From Basidiobolus ranarum (Eukaryota > Basidiobolomycota > Basidiobolomycetes > Basidiobolales): a stretch of DNA of 23,310 bases. A program made the translations under genes and the position numbers. Positions 20,309 to 23,310 of the stretch are shown here, in pieces; within the stretch, counting starts at the first letter, position 1, and every line of letters starts with the position of its first letter. The stretch lies in the NCBI GenBank assembly GCA_040143965.1, contig JASJQH010000169.1, forward strand, positions 1 to 23,310, read 5' to 3'. Under the pieces are notes generated by a model. The model did no database searches, was not told the DNA's origin, and worked only from the letters and a program-made list of their open reading frames with translations.

Positions 20309-21451
20309 TTACCAAAGTTTACTTGCTGCTGACCCAACCCCGCTTGCAAAGCTGTTCAATGTGGAACCCCATCCAGATCCGGAACTAGAATATTTGTCAC
20401 TGGAACCGTAAAAATCGTCGTATTCTTTGTTAGCCGAACTACTTGACCCATCTGAACTCGTCTTTTTGCTAGACCCAAATAAGCTGGAGTCATATCCAGG
20501 CGTAGAGGTCGAACTGGCACTGTAAGGATCGGATTTTGTTGTTTTATCAAATAAATCCGACTGGTAGTAATCGCTGGATTTATCTTTGCTACTACTACCG
20601 CTAGAACTAGCACTAGCACTGGAACTCGCACTTGCACCAGTTGTACTTCCAGATGCGGTACTATTCGACTCACTATGACTAAGAGATTTGGCCCCTTTCG
20701 AATTATGCTTTTTAGCCTTTTTATCCACGCCTAGGGATGTATATGTATCAGAAGAACTATAAGCAGTGCTGGGACTGTGACTTCCACTTGCCGCATAGGC
20801 ATTTGAAGAGCTACTGGCATGACTGTCTAAATCACAGTCTGACTCTCCGTCACACTCATCATCATGATTAGAAGGATCGCGTCCTTTTTTCCCATCGGCA
20901 TATCCTTCTTCATAACCTTGCACCTTACCTTCCTCTAAACCCTCTTTATAGCCATCTTCCCACTGATCATCATTATCATTGCCTTTGTTACCCTCGTCAT
21001 CACTATTATCATCATCATCCTCCTCTCCAGCACTAAAATCACTCCCTTCATCGTCGCTCAACTCACCATTACCATCGTCGTCGCTTAACTCGTCATTCCC
21101 ATCATCATCGCTTAATTCGGTATTGTCATCATCGTCACTATACTCACTGTCGCCATCATCATCAGTGTCGGGCCCACCGTCAGATCCTCCATCATCACCG
21201 CTGGGCTCATCGTCACTATAGTCGTCGTCAGAATATTCATAGTCCTTCTCACACTCTTTACCATCACCGTCACACTCACCAGATACTTGTAGCTCAGTTT
21301 TTGTCTGGTTAGACACATTGACGGTAGCGGATGCTGAGGAATCACCTTTTTCATAGATATTCAGATCATTCTTATCATTGGAATAGGGAAGAGCACGACT
21401 TACGGATAGTAAACTCAACCAAAATAGAGCAAGTGGAAGATTAGAATGCAT
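20309..21451 (-). CDS. Secreted acidic and serine-rich protein, paralogue B
   Basis: Uninterrupted 380-residue protein of unrecognised family. It has a signal peptide (LPLALFWLSLLSVSRA, cleavage near residue 20) and N-glycosylation sequons at Asn45 and Asn48. Residues 60-162 are extremely acidic with Cys60 and Cys67 and three ELSDDDGN-like repeats. Residues 164-190 read WEDGYKEGLEEGKVQGYEEG and on, six glycines at four-residue spacing. A Cys pair DECDGESDC (198-206) follows, then DTYTS (236-240), KKAKK, and GYDSSLFG (319-326). The end is SGSGWGSTLNSFASG and on, finishing ASKLW. Motif order matches the gene at 5634-7196, so they are diverged paralogues: this copy enlarged the acidic part and kept one octapeptide. 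Likely secreted; function unknown. Acidic stretches could bind calcium or cationic surfaces (inference). Confidence 0.85.
   Translation of the reverse strand: MHSNLPLALFWLSLLSVSRALPYSNDKNDLNIYEKGDSSASATVNVSNQTKTELQVSGECDGDGKECEKDYEYSDDDYSDDEPSGDDGGSDGGPDTDDDGDSEYSDDDDNTELSDDDGNDELSDDDGNGELSDDEGSDFSAGEEDDDDNSDDEGNKGNDNDDQWEDGYKEGLEEGKVQGYEEGYADGKKGRDPSNHDDECDGESDCDLDSHASSSSNAYAASGSHSPSTAYSSSDTYTSLGVDKKAKKHNSKGAKSLSHSESNSTASGSTTGASASSSASASSSGSSSKDKSSDYYQSDLFDKTTKSDPYSASSTSTPGYDSSLFGSSKKTSSDGSSSSANKEYDDFYGSSDKYSSSGSGWGSTLNSFASGVGSAASKLW
21044..21151 (-). repeat. In-frame acidic nonapeptide repeat
   Basis: Roughly 27-base units coding (T/D/G)ELSDDDGN(D/G), three good copies with degenerate ones on the upstream side (EYSDDDDN). 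The DNA shows CATCATCATCGCTTAA-like blocks on the + strand, typical of slippage or unequal-exchange growth. Confidence 0.75.
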
Positions 21452-22354
21452 CGTTGAAGTAGTGCACCTTACTTAATTAGGATTCGGAATGATTTTCAAT
21501 TAGAAAAAAAAAAGGAAAATACTACTTTATTTAAAAAATGGAAAATTTAAATACTCTAAATTCAGAATGGGGCGTAATAGAAAACTAAACCCATTTTTGA
21601 AACGTTGTTACAGATTTACTTGGGCCACTTTCATGTCATAGTTACGAAAATTTCATCGCTAAGTCGGTGGTGAGTGTCCATATGCGAAATGTTGACAGTA
21701 ATCTAAATTACTCTGCATTGATTTAGGAGATACGTTTTATCACTACATCTTCACCCATAAACAAAAGTGACTTGATGTGCTCTTTTGAAGCAGCCCTTTG
21801 AATGCTATTAAATTCAGAGCCTTCCGCTCACTTGGATTTAGACTAATGGTAAGCTAGAAACGTCACTTAACATATCACGTTTAGTAATGTATTAGCCCAA
21901 TTCCGTTCCAAATGTAACATAGTGGATTCATATCGATCAGACAGCACATGTTATGATGTCCTATATTTGCACCCCACTAATGAACAGCATAGATTCTGAA
22001 GATAGTGCACACTATTTCAGGTTTAACATTTAGGCAGCTGATATAGTCTAATTAATGAACCTGTGATTAAATTCAACAAACTTTGTCGATAAAATGGCTA
22101 CTGAGTAATGCATTGCTATTGGTGCTACACAAGCCTTGGCCTTGTTTAGCATTAGAGATATTGCGATATAATTGTCGAACACCAACTCGCCCAAACAATC
22201 ACGTATAGCTACAGTGCACCTTCTATACTCCAACCTCGCCTAATCTCTTTCAATCTCCCCTAATATGATTGTGACTCCTACAATTAGAATTTACGAGTAA
22301 AAGCAGATCTAGATTGGTCAGTAAATTAGAATGAAACTGGGCGATCATTCTCCG

Positions 22355-22409
22355 ACTGAAACATTTGCCCTAAGAAGGAATGGGTCTTTGGATACTGAAA
22401 TGTTTCAGT
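22355..22409. repeat. 12-bp perfect inverted repeat with nested palindrome
   Basis: ACTGAAACATTT (22355-22366) and AAATGTTTCAGT (22398-22409) are exact reverse complements with a 31-bp spacer. The right arm overlaps its own palindrome ACTGAAATGTTTCAGT (22394-22409). Both arms contain TGAAACA, the core bound by Ste12-type pheromone-response factors in yeasts. A regulatory role is speculative. Confidence 0.55.
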
Positions 22410-23111
22410 TGCGAGGGCTAAAAATAACTCAAGGCTGAAGAATCAGAAAAATGGGATTGAGTCAATGGTAGTTCGCTATACTCATAACACTTAGCACTTT
22501 AGCACCTAAACCCTAGAATACCCTCCATCACAGGATGACAAGTAAAAGTGATTTGATGGGTTGTGCGGCTACGGGGTAAGTTAGAATGATTGTTCGTAAA
22601 AATCATCGCCACCACTGTAATAGAAACGCCAAGTAGCAATTGGATAAAATCTATTTATGAAATTCCCGACTTTCTAAAATTGGGAAATTTTGGGACGAAT
22701 CAAATGGAGTTCCCAATAAAACCGAGATTCCCAACTTGGATTAAGGAAATTGATCATGCCCCTCATGGGAGACACCGTGGAGTATGGCGAAAATATTTCG
22801 TATCAAACAGAGATAAGGGTTTGAGCTTCTGATCTCCTCACAATCGAAGCCTTTTGGCTACATTGCATTTTAATGATTTATGGTTGCTTAAGTGACTCAT
22901 TGTGTATAAATCACCAATCGGGTATACGCTATGGGTGGACAAATCGGCTAAAATTGTAAGACAACAATGTTGTTGATATTGAACGGATAAATCAAAATCA
23001 ATATAGATTCCAAGCTCAATTTGGTCTCCGTTTCTCTCCTATTTGTGCGTATTCACACCAAGATTAACGTTTAGGGATTCATGTGGGGCAAGGGCTCAGG
23101 GGAGTCCATCT

Positions 23112-23120
23112 TATATAAAA
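23112..23120 (+). promoter_or_regulatory. TATA box before the partial right-end gene
   Basis: TATATAAAA on the + strand, about 81 bases upstream of the ATG at 23201. Spacing suits a fungal TATA promoter with a leader of roughly 40-50 bases. Confidence 0.45.
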
Positions 23121-23200
23121 AAGCAGTTACCCAGAGGTACTCTTTTTGGTTAATTTTATTGACTTTCTTATAAACACAAGTCGCGAGCTTTCATTCTTCT

Positions 23201-23310
23201 ATGATGATGTGTGATTCAATTACGAAAAAAGACTCTATTTCTATTATTCCTTCAATACTCACGTGTGAGCGCGAACATCTGGAACCCTTATCCACCGTCA
23301 ATGAAGTTAG
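23201..23310 (+). CDS. Partial gene start, unrecognised product
   Basis: Three ATG codons in a row at 23201 open a frame that stays open to the window edge (36 codons and two bases): MMMCDSITKKDSISIIPSIL, then TCEREHLEPLSTVNEV. It follows a TATA box at 23112 at sensible spacing, which is the main support. The product cannot be recognised from so few residues, and a chance open frame of this length is quite possible. Confidence 0.4.
   Translation, partial: MMMCDSITKKDSISIIPSILTCEREHLEPLSTVNEV

Larger units (their letters stand above)
21452..23200. other. Long intergenic region without a supported gene
   Basis: It contains the promoter of the gene ending at 21451 (A tract at 21504-21513, and TTTAAATAAA on the minus strand near 21527-21536). 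Open frames of 61 codons (22048-22233, -) and 80 codons (22590-22832, +) have no recognisable domain, and I do not call them. An inverted repeat at 22355-22409 is described separately. I see no tRNA-like B box and no match to the copia or LTR sequences of the left end. Confidence 0.5.

Noticed and set aside
20979-21221. Antisense Ser-rich frame opposite the acidic repeats
   Set aside because: GAT/GAC-rich coding on one strand always gives Ser-rich ATC/GTC-type reading on the other. There is no signal peptide or independent support.
22590-22832. 80-codon open frame in the right-hand intergenic region
   Set aside because: No signal peptide or domain, and composition like the surrounding DNA. 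Not enough to call a gene.

Overview
The window looks like nuclear DNA from an early-diverging or otherwise intron-rich fungus. I cannot name the species. The genes are clearly fungal or opisthokont (Ypt31/Rab11, Sec12, AP-1 gamma-adaptin, Cox13, Ras, Bmt5-like). Several carry many short introns of about 45-145 nt, with GT donors, AG acceptors and frequent CTAAC or CTAAT branch-site-like motifs: ten in SEC12, thirteen in the gamma-adaptin gene and six in RAS. That density argues against budding yeasts. CTG codons fall at conserved leucines, for example Leu56 of Ras just before DTAGQ, so CTG is read as leucine and the CTG-serine yeasts are excluded.

Layout. Positions 1-2400 hold decayed Ty1/copia material: the end of a pol gene and an LTR-like start on the + strand, a second copia fragment on the - strand, and a second LTR-like copy. 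From 2764 to 15883 all seven genes are on the - strand: RAB11/YPT31 (2764-3748), a LisH-WD40 gene (3908-5235), a secreted Ser-rich protein (5634-7196), SEC12 (7619-9400), AP-1 gamma-adaptin (9938-13297), COX13 (13678-14034) and RAS (14811-15883). After 1.66 kb without a recognisable gene comes an unrecognised five-exon gene on the + strand (17543-18761). It is followed on the - strand by a BMT5-like rRNA methyltransferase (19094-20059) and a second secreted Ser-rich protein (20309-21451). The last 1.75 kb has no supported gene until a TATA box and the first codons of a partial + strand gene at 23201.

Three of the genes serve successive steps of the secretory pathway: Sec12 loads Sar1 with GTP for COPII budding at the ER, AP-1 gamma-adaptin builds clathrin coats at the trans-Golgi and endosome, and Rab11/Ypt31 drives export from the same compartment. 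Ras is a plasma-membrane signalling GTPase. I see no evidence that this grouping is more than neighbourhood.

The two most unusual things are these. First, RAS appears to contain a 2-nucleotide exon (15510-15511) between 22-nt and 94-nt exons. Only its inclusion keeps the protein colinear with Ras, and skipping it gives an immediate stop. Second, the two secreted Ser-rich proteins, 13 kb apart, are diverged paralogues sharing an ordered set of motifs: signal peptide, acidic Cys-containing region, GYK(D/E)GL core, a second Cys cluster, a DTY(S/T)S plus KKxKK stretch, a GYxSSLFG octapeptide and a C-terminal WGSTL...ASKL tail. I cannot assign them to any family.
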